Shown here in pieces: positions 24,371-35,429 of a stretch of 64,000 nt of DNA. The DNA comes from Impatiens glandulifera (Eukaryota > Streptophyta > Magnoliopsida > Ericales > Balsaminaceae), in contig NC_061862.1 in assembly GCF_907164915.1 (NCBI RefSeq), positions 30,758,628 through 30,822,627 of the forward strand. Direction: 5' to 3'. A program made the translations under genes and the position numbers. A model generated the notes under the pieces. That model did not search any database, had not been told where the DNA came from, and worked only from the letters and a program-made list of their open reading frames with translations. Position 1 is the first letter of the stretch. Each line of letters starts with the position of its first letter.

Positions 24371-26150
24371 CTCTTAAAATAAGGCCTTTTCGGTTTGTGT
24401 TATTTAAATAATTTAACTCATTCAAAAAAAATATTTCATTCTCTTCTTATTAATTATATCACTAAATTCATTACTTTAAATACTAAAATATTTTTTTATT
24501 TTAAATACTATTTATTATTTTATTATTATATTTCAATACCTTTTAAATAATTTTATCAAAAATATTCTTACAACCTAAAAATTATCACCAATTATTTTTT
24601 ATTTTCTCTGTTATTATAATAACCAAATCCGAATGATAAAATATATTACAAAATAATATTTAAAACAATTATCCAAAACAAATAAATAAAAAGTATCCAA
24701 TATTGTTTTCTCTGATTGTGGATGTGACTCGAGACCACATCCTTTAATATTGGGGAACCATCCAAATTGTACTATTAACGGTGTCCCATCAACTCAGTCT
24801 CTTTACACTTCTCATAAGTTACCAAAATATCAAGAAATTAAAAATACAATATATTAAAATTTGGCATATATTAATTCATTTGTTTAATACACGAAACACT
24901 CATAAACAAGTTTTTATTCCGAATTTGTATTATTTAAATAATTTTATTTAGTATTAATTAGAGAAAGTTGAGTTATTTAATGAAAATATTAATATTTATA
25001 ATTTTTTAAATAGAAAATATTTTATTTAATAAATTGATTCAATCAATAAATTTATATAATGATAATTTATTTAAATAAATATTACCTACAAAAAAATAAG
25101 CATGACTTTATTCAATTATAATGAATTTGGCTTCATTAGTCTCCCTTGTTCCTAAAGTTTCAATATCTTATAAAAATCACATAAAAATAAGGGATCAATG
25201 TATTTTATTCAGCATTCTAAAGCCCAAATCTTACTTTTGCAGGCTCTTTTGGTATTCAATTTTATCTTAAAATTATATTTGGCAAAAAATAGTCAGCTAA
25301 AAAGAATTTTGTATCGTGTTGCAAAAATTTCAAAATATAAATACTTTTTCATATATTTTTTAATCACTTTCTTCTTTTCTTTATGCCCTCTCATTCTTTA
25401 TTTTATTGATTTTCAATTATAATTACGCTGAATTCCGTGACAAATATAGCATTAATATGAAAACGAAATTTTTATTATCTTATTTGAGATTTCAATTGTG
25501 GTACATTGTATATTGTATAGTATTTTTGTCACCCTTATCTTTTAAGTTTTAACCAGATATTTTTTATTTGTTTATTTTGTTTGGTTTATAATGGAAATTA
25601 TTTTTTTATTTTGTCACCCTTATCTTATTTGGAAGATTTTAATTTGTTTATGTTGTTTTCTTAGAGACCAAACTCCACTTTACTATCATTCTCTAACTAA
25701 ATTTGGGACAATGAACATTTTTAAAGTGAGTTTGTTATAAAATGTTTATGGTTTACATAATAAAACAATAAATGTCTAATGTGCTTTACTTATTTATAAT
25801 TATGTGTACTACACTTAACATTGTCAAGTTACAACATAAAATATTTTAAAAAAATAAAGAAATAAAACATAAAAAAAAAGTAACTTAGGCTTGTTCAGTT
25901 TTGGATATATAACCAGTGAATAATTTTCAAATAATACTGTTGAAATGGTTGGATTATTTGAGTAAAAAATATATTAGGAGTATAATATACAATAAAAAGA
26001 TATTTTTTAAATTAATAAAAATGGATTATTATGATTGAAAGTTGAAATTATAGAAGATGTTAAGTTATTTATTTAAATAATATTTTTTTTAAAGTAAGAA
26101 AATATTATTACCCACAATATTATGACATCCACCTCAACTTAAAATGAGAA
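22804..26150. other. AT-rich intergenic DNA with MITE fragments
   Basis: No gene recognised. A left end of a Tourist-like element starts near 24383 (TAA then GGCCTTTTCGGTTTG), with a worn partner near 24640. An AT microsatellite lies at 24316-24366. Several short palindromes of the GTTATTTAAATAA type (near 24070, 24400, 24930) look like leftovers of such elements. Open frames are short and without domains. Confidence 0.4.
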
Positions 26151-27300
26151 TCTATATATATATAATGATGCTTAATTTTTAAAGTGTCCGGATTGCTGGG
26201 TCGAGAGCTGTGGTTAATTTGGATATATGGTAAATGGATATTTGGGTCGGATTGTGGGTTGACCCGCCCATAAACTTAAAACGGTTAAAAATAAAATTAA
26301 AAATGATATAGGTATGGTTCGTACTTGCAACCTAACCAAACAAGTACAACATTTTAACCAACTAGGCTAATAACACTTTATATTTTAAATTCAACCCAAA
26401 TTTTGATAAACGTGTGACATTTTAACAATATAAGTTCAACTTTTTAACTAATTAATCTATATATATATATATAATGATGCTTTATTTTTAAAGTGTCCGG
26501 ATTGTCGGGTCGAGAACTGTGGTTAATTTGGATATATGTGAGAGTAAATGAATACTTGGGTCAGATTGTGAGTTGACCCGCCCATAAACTTAAAACGGTT
26601 AAAAATAAAAATAAAAATGCTATAGGTATGGTTCGAACATGCAACCTAACAAAACAAGTATAACATTTTAACCAACTAGGCTAATAACACTTTATATTTT
26701 AAATTCAACCCAAAATTTGATAAACGCGTGACATTTTAATAATATAAGTTTAACTTTTTAACTAACTAATATATATATATATATATAATAATGCTTAATT
26801 TTTAAAGTGTCCGGATTGCCGGGTTGAGAGCTGTGGTTAATTTGAATATATGTGAGAGTAAATAGATACTTGGGTCGGATTGTGAGTTGACCCGACCATA
26901 AACTTAAAACGGTTAAAAATAAAATTAAAAATGTTATAGGTATGGTTCAAATTTGCAACCTAACAAAAACAAGTACAATATTTTAACCAACTAGGCTAAT
27001 AACACTTTATATTTTAAATTCACCCAAAATTTGATAAACGTGTGACATTTTAACAATATAAGTTTAACTTTTTAACTAACTAATCTATATATATATTATG
27101 ATGCTTAATTTTTAAAGTGTCCGGATTGTCGGGTCGAGAGCTGTGGTTAATTTGGATATATGTGAGAGTAAATGGATACTTGGGTCGGATTGTGGGTTTA
27201 CCCGCCCATAAAAATTTTACCGTAATATTTTTTTCACTGTTTTTTATATTATTACTCGTTGATATCGTAACATTTAATCTCTTAGAAAACACTTTTATCA
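26151..27300 (+). mobile_element. Tandem array of a Helitron-type 5' unit (3 full and 1 truncated copy)
   Basis: Four head-to-tail units start at about 26151, 26456, 26768 and 27084 (periods about 305, 312 and 316). Each opens with TC plus an AT run and then AATGATGCTTAATTTTTAAA, followed by GTGTCCGGATTGCCGGGTCG-like sequence. The fourth unit stops after about 130 bp and runs into a worn tail (ATTATTACTCGTTGATATCG) resembling the 3' region of the complete copy at 34941-35115. The same unit occurs at 34637 and 63475. The Helitron call rests on the TC start and on the 3' hairpin plus CTAGT end seen in that other copy; no Rep/helicase gene is present. Confidence 0.7.
26314..26375 (-). promoter_or_regulatory. 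tRNA-like module with Pol III A and B boxes inside each tandem unit
   Basis: On the minus strand the unit reads TAGCCTAGTTGG, an exact fit to the A-box consensus TRGCNNAGYNGG. About 31 bases later comes a B-box-like GTTCGAACC (intact in the second unit at about 26627; one changed base in the first). Spacing matches a tRNA gene. The module recurs at about 26627-26690, 26940-27005, 34800-34865, 63645-63710 and 63960 to the end. Whether it is transcribed is unknown. It may be a SINE head captured by the element. Confidence 0.6.
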
Positions 27301-27966
27301 TTTAAACTATCTTAATAAATTAATTAATATATCGTGGTATTTTGCAATATATGAGTTAATACTTTAAAATGAGCCCGGCCTTTGAGTTAATTGATTGATC
27401 TTTCAGGATTGTGAAAGTTGGCTGAATAGGTAGGACTTAGGTTAAGTATGTAAAAAACATATTTATTTCAATCACATGAAAACAATATTAAATCTTTTTA
27501 TTTCAGGTTCATGTTATGATTTAGATGAGTTTTATAACAGTAAGATCATGTTAGCCACCCAAAAAAATAAAACTGGATTACAGAAATAAAATATAAAAAA
27601 ACCCACTATATAATATTACCAATTCAAATTTTCAAAAGATGCATTCTTTAAAAATAAATAATTCAACACCATATTCACATTTTTAGAACACACCAACATA
27701 TTGCATATTAAAATTTATATTAATTCTAAAGATTTTTTTTTATAAAAAAAACCTACATAGAAATTAAACATGATATAATTAAAGAAAAAAAATGAATTTA
27801 TGAAAAAAAAAAGAGCACCATATGGACTGAGATTTACTTCAAATTATCCACATTCCTGATTAAGGTCATCTCCAACCCAAATACTTAGACCAACTTCAAC
27901 CGGCACGCATAACCCATTATGCGTGCCCTTTTCTCCTCCAACCCACCGGCAAAAGAAAACCTATAA

Positions 27967-29252
27967 GACCATCTCCAACCCATAAACCCATTCTCAAACC
28001 CAAAATGCAGTAAACATCCCATCAAACAGTAATTCATCTTCAACCCAAAAACCCATTCTCAAACCCAAAAGAATATTCTTAGAATATTTTTTCTTACACT
28101 AACTTTTTAACCTTATTAATATTATCTATATATTTATCAACTTTACATATTTAACCCCAATATTTTCTCTTTCATTTAATAAAATTAAAATAAAATTAAT
28201 TATATATCAATAATTCATAAACAACAAAATAATTCTAATACATTTAAATAAACAAACATATTATATTAAAACAAACCTTGTTAACATATTATAAGATAAT
28301 TTATAAAATTAAAATTATAAAGTAAATTATAAAATATAAAATAAATTAGATTAAATTTCAAATATAATAAATTTAATGATTTAATTATATATTTAGAAAA
28401 CAATTTAACTTTTTATCTTAAAAATAAAAAAAATATAAGTTGAAGGTTTAATTTAAATGTAAAAAAATTAAAAGTTAAAAAATATATATATAACCTAAGG
28501 GCCATTTTTTAAAAATGGCCAAATGCAGTATGAATAGTCCAAACGCATATATGCGTTTGGTTGGAAGAGAGAGAATACAAAAACTCAAAATGAGTTTTTT
28601 TTTGCAGTACGGTTGGAGGAAAAAGGGCACCCCAAACGCATTATGGGTACCCGTTGGAGATGGTCTAATGCGTATCAACCTTCCCTCTCATCAGTTCAGA
28701 CGCATATTTGCGTTTGGACTGTTCATTATCACCAATTTTTGGCCATTTTTAAAAAATGGCCCTCACACTTTTTTCTTTTTCTTTTTTTACTTCTAATTTT
28801 TTTTACATGTAAATTAATTATTTAATTTATGTTTTTTTACTCTTAAGATACAAAATTATATTTTTTTCTAAATGTATAATTAAATCAATAAATTTATTAT
28901 ACTTAAATTTTATCTAATTTATTTTATATCTATGTGTATAAGTTTTTTTTATTAATAATGTTTGTTATTATATAATGTGTTCGTTTATTTAAATATATTA
29001 TTGATTTATTATAAAGTAGTGATATATAATTAATTTTATTGAATTAATAAAAAAAGATTGGGGTTAAATATGTAAAGTTGATAAATATATAGATAATATT
29101 AATAAGGTTAAAAAGTTTGTGTAAGAAATGAATATTCTAAGAATATTCTTTTGGGTTTGGAAATGAGTTTTTGGGTTGGAGATGAATTACTGCTTGATGT
29201 GACGTTTACTGCATTTTGGGTTTGAGAATGAGTTTGTGGGTTGGAGATGGTC
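27967..29252. repeat. Large foldback (inverted-arm) Harbinger derivative
   Basis: The left arm begins GACCATCTCCAACCC and the right arm ends with its exact inverse. Arms of about 450-520 bp remain clearly alike (for example TTATTAATATTATCTATATA in the left arm and its inverse in the right). Repeated AACCCATTCTCAAACCC motifs occupy the subterminal parts. Flanks are TAA on the left and TTA on the right, so a direct duplication is not clear. Confidence 0.8.
28499..28762. mobile_element. Inner palindromic MITE (GGGCCATTTTT ends)
   Basis: Ends GGGCCATTTTTTAAAAATGG match as an inverted repeat, followed inwards by a second inverted block (CAGTCCAAACGCA). It occupies the loop between the arms of the foldback. 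It also contains GGAGATGGTCTAA, the same terminal motif as the surrounding elements. Length 264 bp, no coding capacity. Confidence 0.65.
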
Positions 29253-29627
29253 TTATTCTCAAACTCAAAATGCAGTAAACATCCCATCAAACAGTAATTC
29301 ATCTCTAACCCAAAAACCCAAACTCAAAAGAATATTTTCAGAATATTCCATTATATAATAATTTTTAATTTTTTCAATATTATTTATATATTTATCTAAA
29401 ATTACAAATTGAACCCATAACTTTATAACAACTTATTAATTATTTTTAAATTCTCATTCAATTAAAGAAAATTTTGATAAAATTAATTATAAATCAATTA
29501 TTTATACAACTGCATAAAACAAATTAAACATTAGTAAATAAACACAAATTACATTTCACAAACAAAAAACATACAACAAAACAAACCTTATTAAAACATA
29601 CTTTCCATACATAAAATAGACGATTTA

Positions 29628-30093
29628 TCAATTCTCGGAATTGGTGTATTCCTCCCACAAATGATCAATTAATTCATTACGAAATTCAATGTGGGCTTCT
29701 TTATTTCTTATATTTTCATATCGAGATATGAAATCTTGAAATCGAGTGTTTTCATTTATCACCATTTCGACCTCCGACGAAAGCGTTTCCATTTCAATTT
29801 CAATAGGTGTACTGAGGTCACGTTCATCCTCAATAATCATGTTGTGCAAAATTATACATGTAGTTATTATATCATGCAACACTTCTTTTCTCCAATATCG
29901 TACCGGTCCTGCTACAATGGCAAAACGTGATTGAAGAACTCTGAATGCACGTTCAACGTCTTTTCTACATGCTTCCTATTTCATTTCAAAATGTTTTTTT
30001 TTCGAGCCACGTGGCTCATGAATTGTTTGCACAATGGTAGACCATTTTGGATATATACTATCATCTAAATAATAACCCATATTATATTATTTT
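29628..30093 (-). pseudogene. PIF/Harbinger transposase, C-terminal fragment
   Basis: The continuous frame reads YYLDDSIYPKWSTIVQTI, then EACRKDVERAFRVLQSRFAI, then RKEVLHDIITTCIILHNMII, and ends LIDHLWEEYTNSEN at a stop near 29628. These are the C-terminal blocks of plant ALP1/HARBI1-like nucleases. The Glu in KDVERAF is the position of the third catalytic residue of the family. One in-frame TAG lies just before EACRK. The N-terminal two thirds with the catalytic Asp residues are missing, so this is a remnant. It shares terminal repeats with the foldback MITE beside it, which suggests the source family for its mobility. Confidence 0.88.
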
Positions 30094-30924
30094 CCTTAGA
30101 TTACATAATGAGTTGGAGGAGAAATACCTTGAGTTAGATTCAAGAATAGATAAGATGACACTCAAACACGTTTATTTTTTTTTATCAATATTGTTTATTA
30201 TTATAAATTTATAATACTTAAAAAATATAAAATATAAATATAAAAAATTTAAATATAAGTTAATCATATAAACAAATAAAAATGATCATGAATTAAACAT
30301 ATAAATAAATAAAGTAAAATATAAATAAATTAAAATATAAATAAATAAAATATGTAAACAAATTAAAATATAAATAAGTTATATAAATTAATTAAAAACA
30401 AACTAAAAGGACTGAAATGAAAGTTTTGAAAACTTTTGAGTATGTGAATAGTGTCCCTGCAAATTTGGGTATTGAGGAATGAGAATTTGCAAAAAAACCC
30501 ATTTTGGAGATGAGTTTGCAGGTGGGTTGGAGGACTAAAACCTATTATGGAGATGAGTTTGCAGGTGGGTTGAAGATGATCTAAGTTACCTATATCATTA
30601 ATCATATTTAATTTTAACGGGAGATCATATTCAAGACTTTGGGGGATATGGGATATATATATATTTATATATATATATTAGGATTTAATTTTAAATAACT
30701 TTTTAATTATCATGGTACATTAGAATGTCATTTAATTAGTAATCTAAATATTTTCTATTTTTCTTGAAACAAATTATTTTTCACTCTGATACTTCATGGA
30801 TAAACCTTGTGCTAATAATTACTCGCCATTGTGATTTTTACAAAATTGCATGTATCAAATTTTATGACAGATGTACCCATTTGAAAGCATTTTTATTTTA
30901 GGTCGGAGTTATATTGATTTAAAA

Positions 30925-30926
<2 letters not shown>

Positions 30927-30966
<40 letters not shown>
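30927..30966. repeat. (AT)n microsatellite
   Basis: About 20 AT repeats. The surrounding 30585-31200 has no recognisable gene; 31050-31200 is slightly GC-richer and may be the edge of the repeat element that follows. Confidence 0.9.
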
Positions 30967-30970
<4 letters not shown>

Positions 30971-31199
30971 GGGTTTTAGGACCATCTTTAATCTTCTCTT
31001 TTACATCGATCCATCATTATTCACAACACATTACCACAAATATTTTTCTTATTATGCGGTTGAGTGGCTTGGCGGCATAGATCTATAGACGGAGGAAGAG
31101 AACAACTAGATGGCAAAATGGTTGGGCGAAGAGAACGGTGCGACGATGGGTTTCGGCAGAGTAAAGAAAGAGAGAAAGCACACGAGAGGGTTTCTACCA

Positions 31200-33520
31200 A
31201 AAACCTGATTTAAAGGGTCAATACCGAAATTATAGTAAATTTATTAGTATTAACGTACTAACGACCAACAGATTTGCCTATTTCTTTCGGCATTTCTCTT
31301 AATTACTCGGAAATTTTCTAAGTGTTGGGAATTGCCAATACCGAAAGAATTGAGTAATTTTTTCGGCATTGCCCTTAAATACATAAAGATTTAATTCAAA
31401 TCTATCGGTATTTCATCCCTTAAAATTTAATAATTAATCAGATTTAAGTTTGATTATATTTTATCATTAAGAAACTAAACACAATCCTATATACTTAAAA
31501 ATTATACACAACCCCTACACATCTAAACACAATCCATACACACATATCCTAATTATAATCAAACACAAACCTATAATTGTAAAATAAATCACAATCCCTA
31601 TACTTGTAAATTGACACACAATTCATATGCTTAAAAAATTAAACAATATCCATATACTTAGAAACTAAACACACTTAGAAAAGGGAAAAGAAACTAGTGA
31701 AGAAGGACAATACTAACAGAATTGGAGAAAAATCTTTCGGTATTTGGAGCCAAAATCGACATACTGACTGTTTTTTTTTCGATATTTCCCTTAATTACCC
31801 GGATTTTTTTTAAGTGTTGGGAAGGGTTAATACCGAAAGAATTGAGTAATTCTTTCGGCATTCCCTTAAATACAAAAGATTTAATTCAAATTTATCAGTA
31901 TTTTATCCCTTAAAATTTAATAATTAGTCAAATTTAAGTCTAATTATATTTTATCCTTAAGAAACTAAACATAATTTTATATATTTAAAAATAAAACACA
32001 ACCCCTACACATCCAAACACAAATCATACATACACATCCTAATCATAATCAAACTCAAACCTTATCAAACACAAACCTATAATTGTAAAATCAATCACAA
32101 TCCCTATACTTGTAAATTGACATACAATTCATATAATTAAAAAATCAAACAAATCCATATACTTAGAAAATAAAACACCACTTAATTTATACATCCTTTT
32201 ATCAAACATAAACCTATAATTGTAAAATCAATCACAATCCCTATACTTATAAATTGACACACAATTCATATAATTAGAAAATTAAACAAATCCATATACT
32301 TAGAAAATAAAACACCACTTAAAAAAGGGAAAAGAAATTAGTGAAAAGGCAAAACACCGATAGAATTGGAGAAAATCTTTCAGTTTTTGGGGCCAAAATC
32401 GACAAATTTGCGTATTTCTTTTGGCATTTCCTTTAATTACCCGAAAAAAATTTTAAGTGTTGGGAAAGGCCAATACCGAAAAAATTGAGTAATTTTTTCG
32501 ATATTACCCTTAAATACCGAAAGATTTAATTCAAATTTATAGGTATTTAATCCCTTAAAAATTTAATAATTAATCAGATTTAAGCCTGATCATATTTTAT
32601 CCTTAAGAAACTAAACACAATCTTATATACTTAAATAAAACACAACCCCTACACATCCAAACACAAATCATACACACACATTCTAATTATAATCGAACCT
32701 AAATCTTAATTTATACATCTTTTTATAATCAAACACAAACATATACTTGTAAAATCAATCACAATCTTTATACTTGAAAATTAACACATAATTCATATGA
32801 TTAGAAAATTAAATAAGATCCATATACATATAAACTAAAACACCACTTAGAAAAGAGAAAAAAATTAGTGAAGAATGTCAATACCGACCAAATTTAGTCC
32901 AATTCGACATATCCCCTCTAGAAAAAAACCCAACATTTAGAATATTTTTTCTGTGTTTTGAAAGTGGCCAAAACTGACCGATTTAGTTTAAATTTTTCGA
33001 CACATCCCCTCCAGAAACAACCCAAAACCGACAGATTAAATCTAAATCTGTCGACATATACCTCTAGAAAAAGCCCAACACTTAGAATTTTTTTCTTTTA
33101 TTTTTTGGAAGGGGCCAAAACCGACAGATTATGTCTAAATTTTTCGACACATCTTCTCCAGAAAAAGCCCAACACTTATATTTTTTTGATTTCTGGGAGG
33201 GACAAACACGACATATTAATCTAAATCTATCGATATTTCCCCTCCAGAAAAAGCCCAACACTTAGTATTTTTTATGTTTTTTTGGAAGGAGCAAAAACCG
33301 ACAGAATTAGTTCAAATTTTTTGACATTTACCCTCTAATTTTTATTCAGTTTTTGGAAGGAGCCATAGCCGACAAATTTAGTTGTCGGCATTGCATGTCA
33401 ATACCGACATATTTTGTGCACCTTTCAATTTATGTTTTTATTTACGACAGATTTATTCCTTTTGGTATTTATACCGACATATTTATAAAAATTTAATTTT
33501 TCCTATGTCTACATATGAAA
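31200..33520. repeat. Complex tandem repeat region with ACCGA(C/A)A motifs, possible worn CACTA-like element
   Basis: Three long units share the anchor AAGTGTTGGGAA at about 31320, 31813 and 32455 (periods about 493 and 642); the second is lengthened by an internal duplication of about 130 bp (CACAAACCTATAATTGTAAA). They are followed at 32880-33420 by shorter units of about 60-100 bp, each with CCGACAGATT and AAAAAGCCCAACACTTA. The array ends near 33515 in ATTTTTCCTATGTC, reminiscent of a CACTA terminus. No transposase is present and no left terminus was found, so the family is uncertain. Confidence 0.55.
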
Positions 33521-34636
33521 GATATTTTATTAATGGTTACATGATTAGTGGCAACATGAATCTGATTTTTGGATGAATGGTTTTAAATATTAAAAAAATT
33601 ATAAACAAAACATATGTAAGTATATATAGACTATAGTATAAAATAATATAAAATTAATCTTTAGCCTAACTGAATACCCTCTATTATCACACTTACTAAT
33701 AACATATTATCTAGATGTACTTTTTTAATTTACTTATATGTAAGTGGCTTCAAATTGACATAAAAAATGGGGTAAATGGGACTTTATGTCACTTTTATAT
33801 TCTCGTTTTTTTAATATTTAAGTTCACCCGTCACCACCATTACATCCATAATATATGGCCTCTAATTAAAATTAATTAATTAAGTCAATATTTGTTGTCT
33901 TGTAATTATATATCTTCTTATAATGTCCAATAATAAATAATGCATATTAACTATCCAAATTTAGAAAGGTAATTAAGTTAGTTGAAAAAATGTGCACTTG
34001 AATAGGATAGAAAGGGGACATAAAAGATGTAATGGACCCCAACACTGATGTATGATTTAGTTTTTTTTTTTTTTAATATGATCATGTATTAAAAAATTGA
34101 AGATGTCACATCATTCATTTTTAAATTTAACAAAAATAGGGGAAATTATAGGGGAAATTAAAATTTTTGGACATGGTTTATTTGAACCAATCAATAGTTT
34201 AATTTGATAGGAATTTATAAAAAAAAAAGATTTTGCTAAAAAAACATAATGAATATTAATATATTTAAAAAAAAATATTTTTTAAAGAATAATAAAATAT
34301 GTTTTTACGAAATTAATATTTTAATAAATAAGAGAATATATAAATATATGGTGGGTTCTTTGAAATTTATTTAAATAAACCCTACATATCAAGGTTTTTA
34401 ATATTGAGAAATTTATGTTATGAAATGAATTTATTTCAAATATTAATTAAATTTATTATATTATTTGTGATGGTTGATCGGGTTAAGTTGTAATTTTTTT
34501 TTTTTGAAAAAAATAAAAATCGTTATACCCAAACAAATATATTGGGTCAGTTTCACAATTAGATATTTGCATCTTATATATTCAATAATTCATAACATGT
34601 TTTAACATTATTTTAAAATAACTAATTAAACAAAAT
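33521..34636. other. AT-rich DNA without recognised features
   Basis: No coding region, terminal repeat or tandem structure that I can support. Short poly-T and AT tracts only. Confidence 0.4.
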
Positions 34637-35115
34637 TTATATATATATTAATGCTTAATTTTTAAAGTGTCCGGATTACCGGGTCGAGAGATGTGATTAA
34701 TTTTGATATATATTTGAGAGTAAATGTATATTTGGGTCGGATTGTGGGTTGACCCGCACATAAACTTAAAACGGTTAAAAATAAAATTAAAAACGCTATA
34801 GGTATGTTTCGAATTTGCAACATAACAAAACAAATACAACCCTTTAACCGACTAGGCTAATAACACTTTTTATTTAAAGTCAACACCAAATTTGATGAAC
34901 GCGCGACATTTTAACAATATAAGTTCAACTTTTTAACTAACTTATATATATATATATAATGATGCTTAATTTTTAAAGTGTCCGGATTACCAAGTCAAGA
35001 ATTGTGGTTAATTTGGATATATATGTGAGAGTAAATTATAAAGTCATATTTTTAACATAATTTTTTTTTTGGTTTTTTATAATTACTCGTGCAAATGCAC
35101 GGACTACATGCTAGT
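34637..35115 (+). mobile_element. Short non-autonomous Helitron with a recognisable 3' end
   Basis: Two tandem 5' units start at about 34637 and 34941 (period about 304). The second is cut short and joins a 3' terminus with hairpin CGTGC-AAAT-GCACG at 35088-35101, then CTAGT at 35111-35115. A GC hairpin about 10 bases before a CTAG/T end is the diagnostic Helitron 3' structure. The first unit's TC start is worn. There is no coding capacity; mobilisation would need a partner elsewhere. Confidence 0.75.
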
Positions 35116-35429
35116 TATATTAAAAATAAGACGAATAAGAACCCCAAATTGAAAAGTTGAGTTGATGAGAATGGGAGGGATGATCAAGGGTCATGTAAGA
35201 AAAGGAGAGATGGTAAATAACAACATATTATGCAATGAATGATGATGAGGAGGAAGAGTGGTTCCTCGTTGGTTGGTAGAGGAGGTCGAGTGGTCCGTCT
35301 AGTCGATGGTCGACCTTAGGTGTCAGTGAGAGCCTGTTCAAAGTCGACGACTAATAGGCAGGCGCGTGTAGCTAGTGGGTCGTGCCGACCATCGTTTTTC
35401 ACTCAGATCTCCATGCAATCGCTAAGGTC

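Larger units (their letters stand above)
27864..30581 (-). mobile_element. PIF/Harbinger element with nested foldback copies
   Basis: Outer ends GGTCATCTCCAACCC (left) and, reversed, GATCATCTTCAACCC (right) are each flanked by TAA (27861-27863 and 30582-30584), the trinucleotide duplication of PIF/Harbinger. Inside are a long foldback (27967-29252), a further inner palindromic MITE, and a C-terminal fragment of a Harbinger transposase on minus. The sequence at 29256-29340 repeats the subterminal region a third time next to the transposase fragment. A stack of related insertions, or an internally rearranged element, would both fit. Confidence 0.72.

Noticed and set aside
26314..26375. A genuine tRNA gene
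   Set aside because: A and B boxes fit, but no acceptor stem, anticodon stem or CCA-compatible end can be folded; it is tRNA-like only.
28475..28825. Overlapping open frames on both strands in the foldback loop
   Set aside because: They fall within the palindromic MITE and mirror each other; no coding signal.
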